Source of the DNA: an archaeon
Lineage (GTDB): Archaea; Nanobdellota; Nanobdellia; Pacearchaeales; GW2011-AR1
Assembly (NCBI GenBank): GCA_027341315.1
Contig: DAIENA010000001.1
Coordinates: 1 to 38,872 of the forward strand
Length of the DNA stretch: 38,872 nucleotides
Direction: 5' to 3'
Under the pieces are notes generated by a model. It saw only the letters and a list, made by a program, of their open reading frames with translations. It did no database searches and was not told the origin of the DNA. Both the position numbers and the translations under genes were made by a program. This document shows, piece after piece, positions 31,965 to 38,872 of the stretch. Numbering within the stretch: position 1 is the first letter of the stretch; every line of letters starts with the position of its first letter.

Positions 31965-32177
31965 ATGGGAGGTCATTTTGCAGACGGATTTTTGGCGCTT
32001 GTTGCGTTGGTATTCGCTCTTTTAGAATTTAGTTACTCAAATATTGTAGTAATTATAGCAGTAGCGTTGATTTTGATTCACGCACTCTCGCACGCATTAG
32101 GATTATGCAGGTGCGGTTGTGAATGCAATCACGAACCAATGAAAAACATGCCAAAGAAACCTATGAAGAAAAAATAG
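31965..32177 (+). CDS. Small membrane protein with cysteine-rich tail, 70 aa
   Basis: The protein has two hydrophobic helices, about residues 8-24 (GFLALVALVFALLEF) and 28-47 (NIVVIIAVALILIHAL). A cytoplasm-like tail, LCRCGCECNHEPMKNMPKKPMKKK, holds four cysteines within seven residues and a histidine shortly after, followed by lysines. This could bind a metal or Fe-S cluster at the membrane, which is inference. It has the only perfect Shine-Dalgarno sequence in the window, so strong translation is expected. I do not recognise the family. It converges on topA with a 30-base gap. Confidence 0.7.
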   Translation: MGGHFADGFLALVALVFALLEFSYSNIVVIIAVALILIHALSHALGLCRCGCECNHEPMKNMPKKPMKKK

Positions 32178-32207
32178 GTTTGTGTTTTATTTTTTATTTT
32201 GTTTTAA

Positions 32208-34649
32208 TTAATTAGTTTGAGACGAGTTTTCTTTTTCTTCCAATTTTTTTCTATATTCTTCAACCCTTTTTTTATTTGTTTCACATTCAGTATTAAAACA
32301 AAAAATCCATGGTTTTTTTCCCTTTTGCAATGCCATCAGCAACGGGAAACCACATTTTTCACAGTTTTTTCCGACTTGCTTAATCGTTCCGTACGGCGGA
32401 AGGGAATAAGTATTCTTACATTCAGGATAACCAGAACAGGATATGAAAAATTTTCTGTTTTTTGGAGAGTAAGTTATTCTTAAATGATTCTTTTTACATT
32501 TTGGACAGAGGTTGAGTTTATTTTCTTCTCTTTCTATTTTTCTCAGGCTTTCCTGCGCGTGGACAAGGTCATTTCCAATAAACTTTCCTTTTTCTTCAAA
32601 TTCTTTTGCAATTTCCACGATTTGTTCTTTTGCCTCGTCGAGGATTTTCTTTTCTTTTTCTTTTAAATCAGCGATTTCGACGTAATCATGCTCGACAATT
32701 TCGTCCATTTCATTCTGAAGTTTCCCGGTCAACTTTTCATCAATGATTATCGGCGAATAATTTTCCAAGGTTTTTATTAAGGACATTCCAATTGGTGTTG
32801 CTTCAATTGATTTTTCGCGAATATACCCTCTGTCATAAAGTGTTTCGATAATTGCGGCGCGCGTCGCCTTTGTTCCGAGATTTCTTTTTTCGAGTTCTGA
32901 AATTATCGAAGCGGGGGAGTATCTTCTTGGCGGCTGGGTGACTTTTTCGTCAACTCTTGTGTCTTTTATGATTTTCTCGCCATCAGCGTCGGGAATTTCA
33001 CTTTCGCTTGTTTTCACCGGATAAAATTCCATCCACGATTTTTTTCTAATGTGGTAACCCGAAGTTGAAAAAGTATAATCCTTAATTTTTCCGGAAATTC
33101 TTTTTCGATCTATCACCGCATCGTCACAAAAAAGAGCAAGAAATCTTTTTACAATTAAATCATAAATTTTCTCTTCGGCGCCGGATAAAATTTGTTTTGC
33201 CCCCGTCGGGTAAATTGAAGGATGGGCCGGGTCGGTTTTATTTCCTTCAACGGGTTTATCGCGCGTGATTAATTTTGAAACCTTATATCTTATTTTAAGA
33301 ATTTCCAGAATTGATTTGTAATCAATCGACGACGGAAGTTTTTGCGATGAAGTTCTTGGGTAAGAAATTAAACCCGCGAGATAAAGCGACTGCGCTGCTT
33401 TAAGAGAATTTGTCGGAGTAATTCCATAAAGTTTGTATGCTTCCGTTTGAAGGCTTGTTAAATCAAACGGAGGATTCGGCGGAACTCTTTGTTCTAACTT
33501 TTTTGTTTCAAGATTTATTTTTTTCCTGATTATTCCTTCAAAATTTTTTAATTCTTTTTTGTCAAAAAACTGTTTTGTACATTTTAATTCCAATTCAGGA
33601 TTGTCAATTGTTAAGAAAAATTCCCAATAAGGTTCCTGTTTAAAATTCATGATTTCTCTTTCTTTATCGACGATAAGTTTTAGCGCCGGTCCCTGAACTC
33701 TTCCGATTGACATAATCTTAAACTTCCCGGTTAATTTTATTGCATTCATAAGCGCACGCGAGAGGTTTATTCCGTAAAACCAATCAAGAAAATGTCTCGA
33801 TTCGCCCGCGACAGCCTGCCCCCAGTTAATTTTATTAGATTTTTCTTCATATGCTTTATTTAATTCAGCTGAGGTTAATGTTGAAAATTTCATTCTATTT
33901 GCATCGCTTTGATTGCATATCAATTTAACAACATTTTTTCCTATGACTTCTCCCTCGACGTCAAAATCCGTCGCGACGGTTATAGAGCCTGCATTTTTTG
34001 CGAGTTTGAGTAAAGTGTCGTAATATTTTTTTGTGAAGTCTCCTTTTTTTACAAGATAATTTGGCACCCATGAAATATCAAAAACCGGAATACCCGAACC
34101 GGGTGTGTTTTGCTTTAAAGTAAACAAATGACCGACGGCGCATGCGACAATTATTTTTTTTCCGTTTCGGTCGACTTCATAATAAGGGACTCCGCGAATA
34201 ATTTCTCTTTTTGTTGAGACGCCCAGAGCACTCGAAATTTTAAGCGCTGCCTGCGGTTTTTCCGTGATTATTAATTCATATCCGTTCGATTTTAAGAGTA
34301 TTTTTGGAATTTCATAAATTTCTTCTTTTATGGTTGTTGTTTTTTCCTTTTTTCCGACGGTTTTTTTTCTGGACTTTTGCGCCCTTGATTTTTTTCTTTT
34401 TTTTATGTTCCCTTCTTTTTCAATGACAATTAATTCTTCTCGCTCGGGTTTGTTTGAAATTTTTTCGACTACCATTGATTTTTCTATAACAGGGCTGTAT
34501 GACTTCACTTCTTTTTCTGTTGCACTTCTTAAAAATTCTTCACGCGAAGGCTCGGGCTTCACTTCTTTTTCGGTTGTTTTTTTCAGGTCCAGACCAGGTC
34601 TGAAAAAAGATTCCGTTGCGCTTTCTTCACGTGACTTTCGTTTCGCCAT
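32208..34649 (-). CDS. topA: DNA topoisomerase I (type IA)
   Basis: This enzyme relaxes negatively supercoiled DNA by single-strand passage. The Toprim domain starts near residue 124 (YELIITEKPQAALKISSALG), with the acidic set D228, D230 and E232 in ATDFDVEGE. The active tyrosine is Y430 in GLISYPRTSSQ. Two zinc ribbons close the chain (CPKCKKNHLRITYS...CSGYPEC and CEKCGFPLL...CFNTEC). The first ~120 residues form a lysine- and glutamate-rich, probably disordered extension absent from most relatives. It may bind DNA or may include a misplaced start. A promoter with TTATATAA lies at about 34669-34676. Confidence 0.95.
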   Translation of the reverse strand: MAKRKSREESATESFFRPGLDLKKTTEKEVKPEPSREEFLRSATEKEVKSYSPVIEKSMVVEKISNKPEREELIVIEKEGNIKKRKKSRAQKSRKKTVGKKEKTTTIKEEIYEIPKILLKSNGYELIITEKPQAALKISSALGVSTKREIIRGVPYYEVDRNGKKIIVACAVGHLFTLKQNTPGSGIPVFDISWVPNYLVKKGDFTKKYYDTLLKLAKNAGSITVATDFDVEGEVIGKNVVKLICNQSDANRMKFSTLTSAELNKAYEEKSNKINWGQAVAGESRHFLDWFYGINLSRALMNAIKLTGKFKIMSIGRVQGPALKLIVDKEREIMNFKQEPYWEFFLTIDNPELELKCTKQFFDKKELKNFEGIIRKKINLETKKLEQRVPPNPPFDLTSLQTEAYKLYGITPTNSLKAAQSLYLAGLISYPRTSSQKLPSSIDYKSILEILKIRYKVSKLITRDKPVEGNKTDPAHPSIYPTGAKQILSGAEEKIYDLIVKRFLALFCDDAVIDRKRISGKIKDYTFSTSGYHIRKKSWMEFYPVKTSESEIPDADGEKIIKDTRVDEKVTQPPRRYSPASIISELEKRNLGTKATRAAIIETLYDRGYIREKSIEATPIGMSLIKTLENYSPIIIDEKLTGKLQNEMDEIVEHDYVEIADLKEKEKKILDEAKEQIVEIAKEFEEKGKFIGNDLVHAQESLRKIEREENKLNLCPKCKKNHLRITYSPKNRKFFISCSGYPECKNTYSLPPYGTIKQVGKNCEKCGFPLLMALQKGKKPWIFCFNTECETNKKRVEEYRKKLEEKENSSQTN

Positions 34650-34757
34650 GCAATTTTTATAAGGGTCTCTTTTATATAAGTTTTTGTTTTGAAAACAATA
34701 TGAATGAGGACGTTTTAGAAATCTTTAAAAGCGGGCGACGCCCTCTAATTTTATAAC

Positions 34758-34833
34758 AGCGAGGTAGAGCAGTCTGGAGTGCTCGTCGGGCCCATAACCC
34801 GGAGGTCGTGTGGTTCAAATCCCACCCTCGCTA
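34758..34833 (+). tRNA. Initiator tRNA-Met(CAU)
   Basis: AGCGAGG (34758-34764) pairs with CCTCGCT (34826-34832), with discriminator A. The A1-U72 pair and the GGG/CCC run in the anticodon stem (34788-34790 with 34798-34800) mark an initiator. Anticodon CAT is at 34793-34795 in the loop CCCATAA, giving C rather than U at position 33. The T-arm 5' strand is GTGTGG against CCCAC, so one U must bulge. CCA is not encoded. TTTAAAA at 34724-34730 is the likely TATA. Confidence 0.88.
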
Positions 34834-34842
34834 TCTTTTAAA

Positions 34843-35244
34843 ATGCAAACATTTCTTCCGTATCCAAATTTTGAAAAATCGCTTCGGACTCTTGACAGCC
34901 GCAGGCTTGGAAAACAAAGGGTTGAAGCTTTTCAAATTCTGAATATAATTCTGAAGAGAACAAAAACAAAAGGATGGGTGAATCATCCCGCTGTCAAAAT
35001 GTGGAAAAATTATCCTAATGCCTTAAAAATTTATTTTAATTTTTCTCTTCGTGAATGGAAAAAAAGAGGTTACATTAACAACATGAAATCTGAAAGAGTT
35101 GCCGGAAAAATTGTTATGCCAAGATGGGTTGGAGACAAAAAATTCCACGCTTCACACAGGAGTAACCTCTTAAGAAAAAATGAAGAATATTATTCACGTT
35201 TTAAATGGAAGGAGTCAAAAAATCTCGATTACATCTGGCCTTGA
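34843..35244 (+). CDS. Pyrimidine-dimer DNA glycosylase-like protein (T4 DenV/MSMEG_6728 type)
   Basis: The 133-residue protein begins MQTFLPYPNFEKSLRTLDSRRLGKQRVEAFQI, followed by WVNHPAVKMWKNYPNALKIYF, REWKKRGY, FHASHRSNLLRK and the final YIWP. This is the pattern of a widespread family related to T4 endonuclease V that excises UV dimers; activity in this subgroup is known mainly by homology. It starts nine bases after the initiator tRNA and has no visible promoter of its own, so it is probably made from the tRNA precursor. A longer frame from 34810 lies inside the tRNA and is rejected. TGA is the stop. Confidence 0.85.
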   Translation: MQTFLPYPNFEKSLRTLDSRRLGKQRVEAFQILNIILKRTKTKGWVNHPAVKMWKNYPNALKIYFNFSLREWKKRGYINNMKSERVAGKIVMPRWVGDKKFHASHRSNLLRKNEEYYSRFKWKESKNLDYIWP

Positions 35245-35255
35245 GTAACTTTTAT

Positions 35256-35693
35256 TCACAATTTTTCTTCAAACTTTTCACGTTCTCTGTGAATCTTGAC
35301 GAGGACGTTAAAGTCTTCCTCGCTTATAGAACTTGAATTTAAATCGTTGCCGGCGACGGCGTTTCTCCACTTTTTGTAGTCACCCCGTTTAATTCCCTCG
35401 GCAAGTTTTTTTTCATTAAATTTGTAAAACCCGGAACCGTTCGTCGAATTAAAAGTTTTGTTTGTGAACTCTTTATTCATCTCTTTGAAAAAATCGAAAT
35501 TTTTACTTAGAGGTAAATTGTTGGTCTTAAGAAAATCCTCCGGATTATTTTTAATCATTTTGAATGTATCCGCGTGAGGCAAAAGACTTGAGTCCGCAAC
35601 GGGTATCGCGACGGCGCTTCCACCGATAAGAATCATCCCGAGAGCAATTGCAGAAAACAATTTTCTCTTTTTGGATCTTTTACTTTTTTTCAT
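35256..35693 (-). CDS. Secreted or membrane-anchored hypothetical protein, 145 aa
   Basis: A very basic N-terminus (MKKSKRSKKRKLF) precedes one hydrophobic segment, residues ~14-31 (SAIALGMILIGGSAVAIP), consistent with a signal peptide or anchor. The mature part is hydrophilic, with NNPEDFLKTNNLPLSKNFDFFKEMNKEF, an asparagine/serine-rich stretch, and helices ending VKIHREREKFEEKL. No cysteine or known domain is seen. It converges on the glycosylase gene with an 11-base gap. Function is unknown. Confidence 0.65.
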   Translation of the reverse strand: MKKSKRSKKRKLFSAIALGMILIGGSAVAIPVADSSLLPHADTFKMIKNNPEDFLKTNNLPLSKNFDFFKEMNKEFTNKTFNSTNGSGFYKFNEKKLAEGIKRGDYKKWRNAVAGNDLNSSSISEEDFNVLVKIHREREKFEEKL

Positions 35694-35792
35694 TTTATCT
35701 AAGACCTTAAGAAAAATAATTGATTCCCTTTTAAAACAAAAGTGGAACTAAAATCCATATAGATATTTAAATAACAAAATATTGTTTTTATT

Positions 35793-36485
35793 ATGCTCGT
35801 GAATGTAATTGAAAGAGTCCTGTTTCCCAACACGTTTGGAATGGAATTGATTTATTCATTTGTAATTATTTTTTGTAGTCTCTTAATTTATTTTAGCACA
35901 AAAAAAATGTACGAAGTCAGTAAATACGAAGGGATAAAATATTTCAGAATATCTTTTATATTTTTTGCAATAGCTTATTTTTTTAAATCATTCATTAGTT
36001 TTTCGCTGGTGTTTTTTGGATTTCACGAAGCCATGGAATTTTTGTCGGTTCTTCTCGGAGTCGTGACGTTATTCTTGTTTATGTATGCGAGTACGATGGC
36101 GATATTTTATTTGTTGTACAGCGTCGTCTGGAAGCATGTTGAAAACAAGAAATTCATAATTCCCCTCGCTCACGTCCTTGTTTTAGTCATCTCGGCGGCG
36201 AGTATTTTGTACATGTCCGCGTGGGCTCTGATTGTAATACAAGTTGGGCTGTTTGGATTTATCGCAGTTTCAAATTATCTTTCATACAATAAACTTAACA
36301 GAAAGAAAAAATCCGGTTCCATTCATGTGATTTATTTTTTCCTGTTTATATTCTGGATGTTAAACCTGTCGGACATTTTGGTTTCCGGGTTTGACCCTAT
36401 TTTTGAAATTTTAGTTTCTTTTGTTTCAATAGGAATATTTCTAACAATTCTCTACAAAGTTACAAAAAACGTGGGACTAAACTAA
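35793..36485 (+). CDS. Multi-helix membrane protein, possible sensor
   Basis: The 230-residue protein has about seven membrane helices, near residues 18-36, 49-68, 77-108, 122-140, 142-160, 178-197 and 203-222, with short loops. The charge pattern (KKMYEVSKYEGIKYFR and NRKKKSGS facing inside) fits a 7-helix receptor-like layout. No enzymatic motif is seen. The next gene, a winged-helix protein, is joined by TAA-A-ATG, so the two are produced together and may form a membrane-linked regulatory pair. That is inference from context only. Confidence 0.7.
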   Translation: MLVNVIERVLFPNTFGMELIYSFVIIFCSLLIYFSTKKMYEVSKYEGIKYFRISFIFFAIAYFFKSFISFSLVFFGFHEAMEFLSVLLGVVTLFLFMYASTMAIFYLLYSVVWKHVENKKFIIPLAHVLVLVISAASILYMSAWALIVIQVGLFGFIAVSNYLSYNKLNRKKKSGSIHVIYFFLFIFWMLNLSDILVSGFDPIFEILVSFVSIGIFLTILYKVTKNVGLN

Positions 36486-36486
36486 A

Positions 36487-36759
36487 ATGGTAAAACGTGA
36501 CAAACTTGAAATAATAAAAGATATTTTGAAAATTATAAAAGATAATCACGGGCATATTAAGATGACTCCCCTCTTAAGGAAATCCAATTTATCTTCAAAA
36601 CGTTTTGCCGACTATAAATCCGAACTTCTTGGAAGGGAATTAATTTCTGAAGTGGAGGAAAAAAAATTAGGAAGACAAATACTTATCACCATGAAAGGGA
36701 TGGAATTTTTAGAAAAATACCGCGCGATTGTTAATTTTGTTAATGAGTTTGATTTGTAA
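36487..36759 (+). CDS. Winged helix-turn-helix protein (HTH_45-like)
   Basis: The 90-residue protein has the archaeal wHTH layout: DKLEIIKDILKIIKDNHGHIKMTPLLRKSNLSSKRFADYKSELLGRELISEV, then a wing with GRQILITMKGMEFLEKY. This pattern (I..IL..I...G.I..T.L....NLS...F..Y...L...LI, then ITMKG..FLE) matches small archaeal DNA-binding regulators. It is coupled to the membrane protein upstream. Its 3' end overlaps the convergent acetyltransferase gene by 20 bases. Targets are unknown. Confidence 0.82.
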   Translation: MVKRDKLEIIKDILKIIKDNHGHIKMTPLLRKSNLSSKRFADYKSELLGRELISEVEEKKLGRQILITMKGMEFLEKYRAIVNFVNEFDL

Positions 36760-37240
36760 GTTTGGAATTTTTTCTTAATCGGATAGAAAAAACTTCGAAT
36801 CCAAATTTGCCCGCAAGATTTAATGAACCTTTATTTACAGAATAAACTCTCCACTCAAAAAAATCAACTTTTTTATTTTTCATCTCTTTCATTAAAAATT
36901 TTACAAGCTTAGCCCCAAATCCCTTTCTTCTTGAAGTCTTGTTTAGATATATTTTGTCAATTAAACCCATTCTTCCGCCATAAGAAGTCTCAACAATTCC
37001 TTCTCCAAAACCAATTATTTGGTCATTGACCTGTAAAACAATAAATGTTATATTTTTTGCATTTATTTCTTTAATGAATAATTTCCTCCTAGAACTTTTT
37101 TTATTTTTGAATTCGTTATAAATTGATTTGTAAGTCCTTTTTGGGAATCTCTCTTTTATTTCTTCAATTCCTCCTTCTGAATAAATTGCATCTATCTCCT
37201 CAAAATCTTTTTTTACTGCTTTTCTTATTTGTATTTTCAT
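36740..37240 (-). CDS. GNAT-family N-acetyltransferase
   Basis: The 166-residue protein opens KIQIRKAVKKDFEEIDAIYSEGG, the usual GNAT start. Motif A for acetyl-CoA binding is LIDKIYLNKTSRRKGFGAKLVKFLM, with R-R-x-G-x-G, and motif B follows with FEWRVYSVNKGSLNLAGKFGFEV. GNAT enzymes acetylate amines on proteins, antibiotics or small molecules; the substrate is unknown here. On the minus strand its ATG follows the htpX stop by one base (TAA-A-ATG), so the two are co-transcribed. Confidence 0.88.
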   Translation of the reverse strand: MKIQIRKAVKKDFEEIDAIYSEGGIEEIKERFPKRTYKSIYNEFKNKKSSRRKLFIKEINAKNITFIVLQVNDQIIGFGEGIVETSYGGRMGLIDKIYLNKTSRRKGFGAKLVKFLMKEMKNKKVDFFEWRVYSVNKGSLNLAGKFGFEVFSIRLRKNSKLTNQTH

Positions 37241-37241
37241 T

Positions 37242-38117
37242 TTACATTCTTCTTAAAACTTCGATTCGTTTTTCTAATGGCGGATGCGTCGACGTTAAAT
37301 TTCCGAACGGATTTGAGAAAAACATCGGCGCGAGAGCCTTTGAAACTTTTTTTTCCGGCGAATTTTCTTTTTTTATTTTTTCAAGGGCTCTAATTAAACC
37401 TTCGGGATTTCTTGTAAATTTTACGGCGGTCGCGTCGGCGGTGTATTCTCTTTTTCTTGAAATTGAAAGTTGTACAAGACCAACGACGATTGGCGCGACG
37501 ATTGCAAGAACAATTCCGATTATAACAAAAATTCCGGAATCTTTATTATCGTTTCCTCCGCTCCTAAACCAAAGACTTCTTAAGAAAATTTGCGAAATTA
37601 TTGAAATCATTCCGACCATGACTGTTACAAGAGTGATGAACCGAATATCGTAATTTGCGACGTGACCCATCTCATGTGCAAGCACTCCTTCAAGTTCACG
37701 TCTTTCGAGTTTTTCCAGAGCCCCGGTTGTTACACAAACGACGGCGTGCTTTGGGTCTCTACCGCTCGCAAAAGCATTTATCGACGGCGATTCCATAATA
37801 TAAAGCCTAGGCATCGGAAGCGACGACGCAACGGTCAATCCTTCGACGAGACGATAAAAATCCCGGTACTTGATTTTATCCGCCGGCTTTGCACGAACTG
37901 ACGAAATTGCAATTTTATCAGAATTGTAAAAATTAATCCAGGTGTAAGTTAAAGAAAAAATTACCGCGATAATCATAATAAAGAAAAAATAACTTGGATC
38001 AAAAGCAAGGGAGATTACATAACCTAAAAGCACAATTACAACCGCAACCGATATCATTAAGAAAAATGAATTTCTTTTATTTCTTGAAATCTGGTCGCGA
38101 AAGTCAATGTATTCCAT
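37242..38117 (-). CDS. htpX: HtpX-like membrane zinc metalloprotease (M48)
   Basis: HtpX degrades misfolded membrane proteins. The 291-residue chain has two N-terminal helices (~17-60). Then comes the PRLYIMESPSINAFASGRDPKHAVVCVTTG block and zinc motif HEMGH at 148-152. Two more helices follow, then SRKREYTADATAV with the third zinc ligand glutamate. The C-terminus contains FGNLTSTHPPLEKRIEVLRRM, a standard family end. It lies downstream of a lemA-type gene on the same strand, a frequent pairing in bacteria and archaea, and is coupled to the GNAT gene. Confidence 0.94.
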   Translation of the reverse strand: MEYIDFRDQISRNKRNSFFLMISVAVVIVLLGYVISLAFDPSYFFFIMIIAVIFSLTYTWINFYNSDKIAISSVRAKPADKIKYRDFYRLVEGLTVASSLPMPRLYIMESPSINAFASGRDPKHAVVCVTTGALEKLERRELEGVLAHEMGHVANYDIRFITLVTVMVGMISIISQIFLRSLWFRSGGNDNKDSGIFVIIGIVLAIVAPIVVGLVQLSISRKREYTADATAVKFTRNPEGLIRALEKIKKENSPEKKVSKALAPMFFSNPFGNLTSTHPPLEKRIEVLRRM

Positions 38118-38169
38118 GAAAAAAATAAAGGGGAGGGAGTTTTTAAGGATTTTTAATTATCCCCAAAAA

Positions 38170-38508
38170 TTAATTTTTATTATAATCTCCAAAAGTGCGC
38201 TTTGACATTTGGTCTTGAAATTTTTTGAATTCTGTTTCTTCGGGATTTTTTCTCGGAAACATTTCGGGATGAGATTTACACTGCGCCTCAAATTGATCGA
38301 AATTTGGTCTAACATCTCCTCCAAGAAGGTAATATGATTTAGGCATTAAATTTTTTGATGAAATAAGAATTTCAACTTCGTCCGGTTCATATCCAAAAAA
38401 TTCTATGTAATTTATATTTTTTTCTTTCATAAGATTAGAAATCCTTTCACATTCATTTGAGGAATTTCTGAAGAAAGTTATTTTACCTGGGGAATCTAAT
38501 GATGGCAT
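38170..38508 (-). CDS. Hypothetical protein, 112 aa
   Basis: I do not recognise this protein. Its start, GKITFFRNSSNECERISNLMKEKNINYIEFFGYEPDEVEILISSKNLMPKSYYLLGG, resembles a glutaredoxin/thioredoxin-like beta-alpha-beta segment without a CxxC, which is only a visual impression. The C-terminal third is charged and probably disordered (HPEMFPRKNPEETEFKKFQDQMSKRTFGDYNKN). It sits between the lemA and htpX genes on the same strand, so it may share their envelope-related role. Confidence 0.55.
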   Translation of the reverse strand: MPSLDSPGKITFFRNSSNECERISNLMKEKNINYIEFFGYEPDEVEILISSKNLMPKSYYLLGGDVRPNFDQFEAQCKSHPEMFPRKNPEETEFKKFQDQMSKRTFGDYNKN

Positions 38509-38547
38509 GACCTAAACAGAGATTAATCATTTAAAAATATTATTGTT

Positions 38548-38872
38548 TTAGAAACTAACTTTTGGAGCTTTCTTTTCAGCATCGGCAATCTGTAAATATT
38601 CTTTTGCTTTTCTGTTGTAAATTCCCGCAAAAACTGCTCCCGGAAATTTCTGAGTCATGTTATTGTAGCTAAGGATTGAGTCATTGTAATTTTGCCTTGC
38701 ATATGCAACTCTGTCTTCAGTTGAGGACAATTCTCTTTGAAGCTCGACGAAGTTTGTGTTTGCTTTCAAATCCGGATAATTTTCGGCGACGGCAAAAAGT
38801 CTTCCAAGAGCGCTTTCCAAAACGCCGTTCGCTTTGACTTTTCCGACGAGGTCTTTAGCCGACATCATCGCC
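38548..38872 (-). CDS. LemA family protein, N-terminus cut by the right edge
   Basis: The frame is open to the window edge, and only the C-terminal ~107 residues are present. These match LemA: LGRLFAVAENYPDLKANTNFVELQRELSSTEDRVAYARQNYNDSILSYNNMTQKFPGAVFAGIYN. LemA proteins have an N-terminal membrane helix and a long helical bundle outside the membrane; the helix would lie beyond the window. The start is therefore not defined, and the two internal ATGs near 38866 are not used as starts. Function is poorly known, but the gene commonly lies next to htpX, as here. Confidence 0.9.
   Translation of the reverse strand, partial: AMMSAKDLVGKVKANGVLESALGRLFAVAENYPDLKANTNFVELQRELSSTEDRVAYARQNYNDSILSYNNMTQKFPGAVFAGIYNRKAKEYLQIADAEKKAPKVSF

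Noticed and set aside
34330..34662. Plus-strand open frame antisense to the topA 5' end
   Set aside because: It is a shadow of the lysine/glutamate-rich topA extension read on the other strand.
1..38872. CRISPR array, insertion sequence or prophage
   Set aside because: No regularly spaced repeats, transposase, integrase or phage genes were found; apparent repeats are A/T tracts.

Overview
The window is chromosomal DNA from an archaeon, most likely a small-genome DPANN lineage of the Nanoarchaeota/Woesearchaeota/Pacearchaeota type. The archaeal calls are direct: rpoH, an unsplit rpoB, rpoA and rpoL of archaeal RNA polymerase, archaeal NusA, S12, S7 and EF-2, RadB, NreA, a tRNA-Lys with a bulge-helix-bulge intron, an A1-U72 initiator tRNA, and TTTATAAA boxes about 21 bases before start codons. 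The DPANN placement is an inference from AT-rich, tightly packed DNA, many ~100-residue unknown proteins, an EF-2 with an unusual P-loop, and a degenerate NreA.

Layout. 1-1740 (minus): a U32-family protein cut by the left edge and two small genes. 1800-10300: a deoxynucleotide supply island with nrdR, B12-dependent (class II) ribonucleotide reductase, an HD phosphohydrolase, cob(I)alamin adenosyltransferase, a kinase-dCMP deaminase fusion, a thymidylate-kinase-like protein (minus), thyX and thioredoxin. Together they can make adenosylcobalamin, reduce ribonucleotides, re-reduce the reductase and make dTMP from dCMP. 10317-10582: promoter, a broken copy of the tRNA-Lys 5' half, then intact intron-containing tRNA-Lys(UUU).

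11076-27222: the transcription/translation block rpoH-rpoB-[four small genes]-rpoA-[mini dikinase-like gene]-nusA-...-rps12-[two small genes]-rps7-...-fusA. Its backbone is the conserved archaeal order, but rpl30e is absent at its usual place and six unrecognised small genes sit inside the two operons. Several of the six are visibly paralogous.

27268-32177: an acyltransferase gene with an in-frame TGA, a PAP2 phosphatase, rpoL, radB, nreA and a small membrane protein with a perfect Shine-Dalgarno sequence. 32208-35244: topoisomerase IA (minus), initiator tRNA-Met and a pyrimidine-dimer glycosylase-like gene. 35256-38872: a secreted or anchored protein, a membrane protein plus winged-helix pair, and a minus-strand lemA/htpX/GNAT group cut by the right edge.

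Recurrent features are a TAA-A-ATG junction between adjacent genes (ten cases), apparently leaderless promoters, and an excess of the palindrome GTCGAC. No CRISPR array, transposase or integrase gene was seen, and no gene-free stretch exceeds 300 bases.
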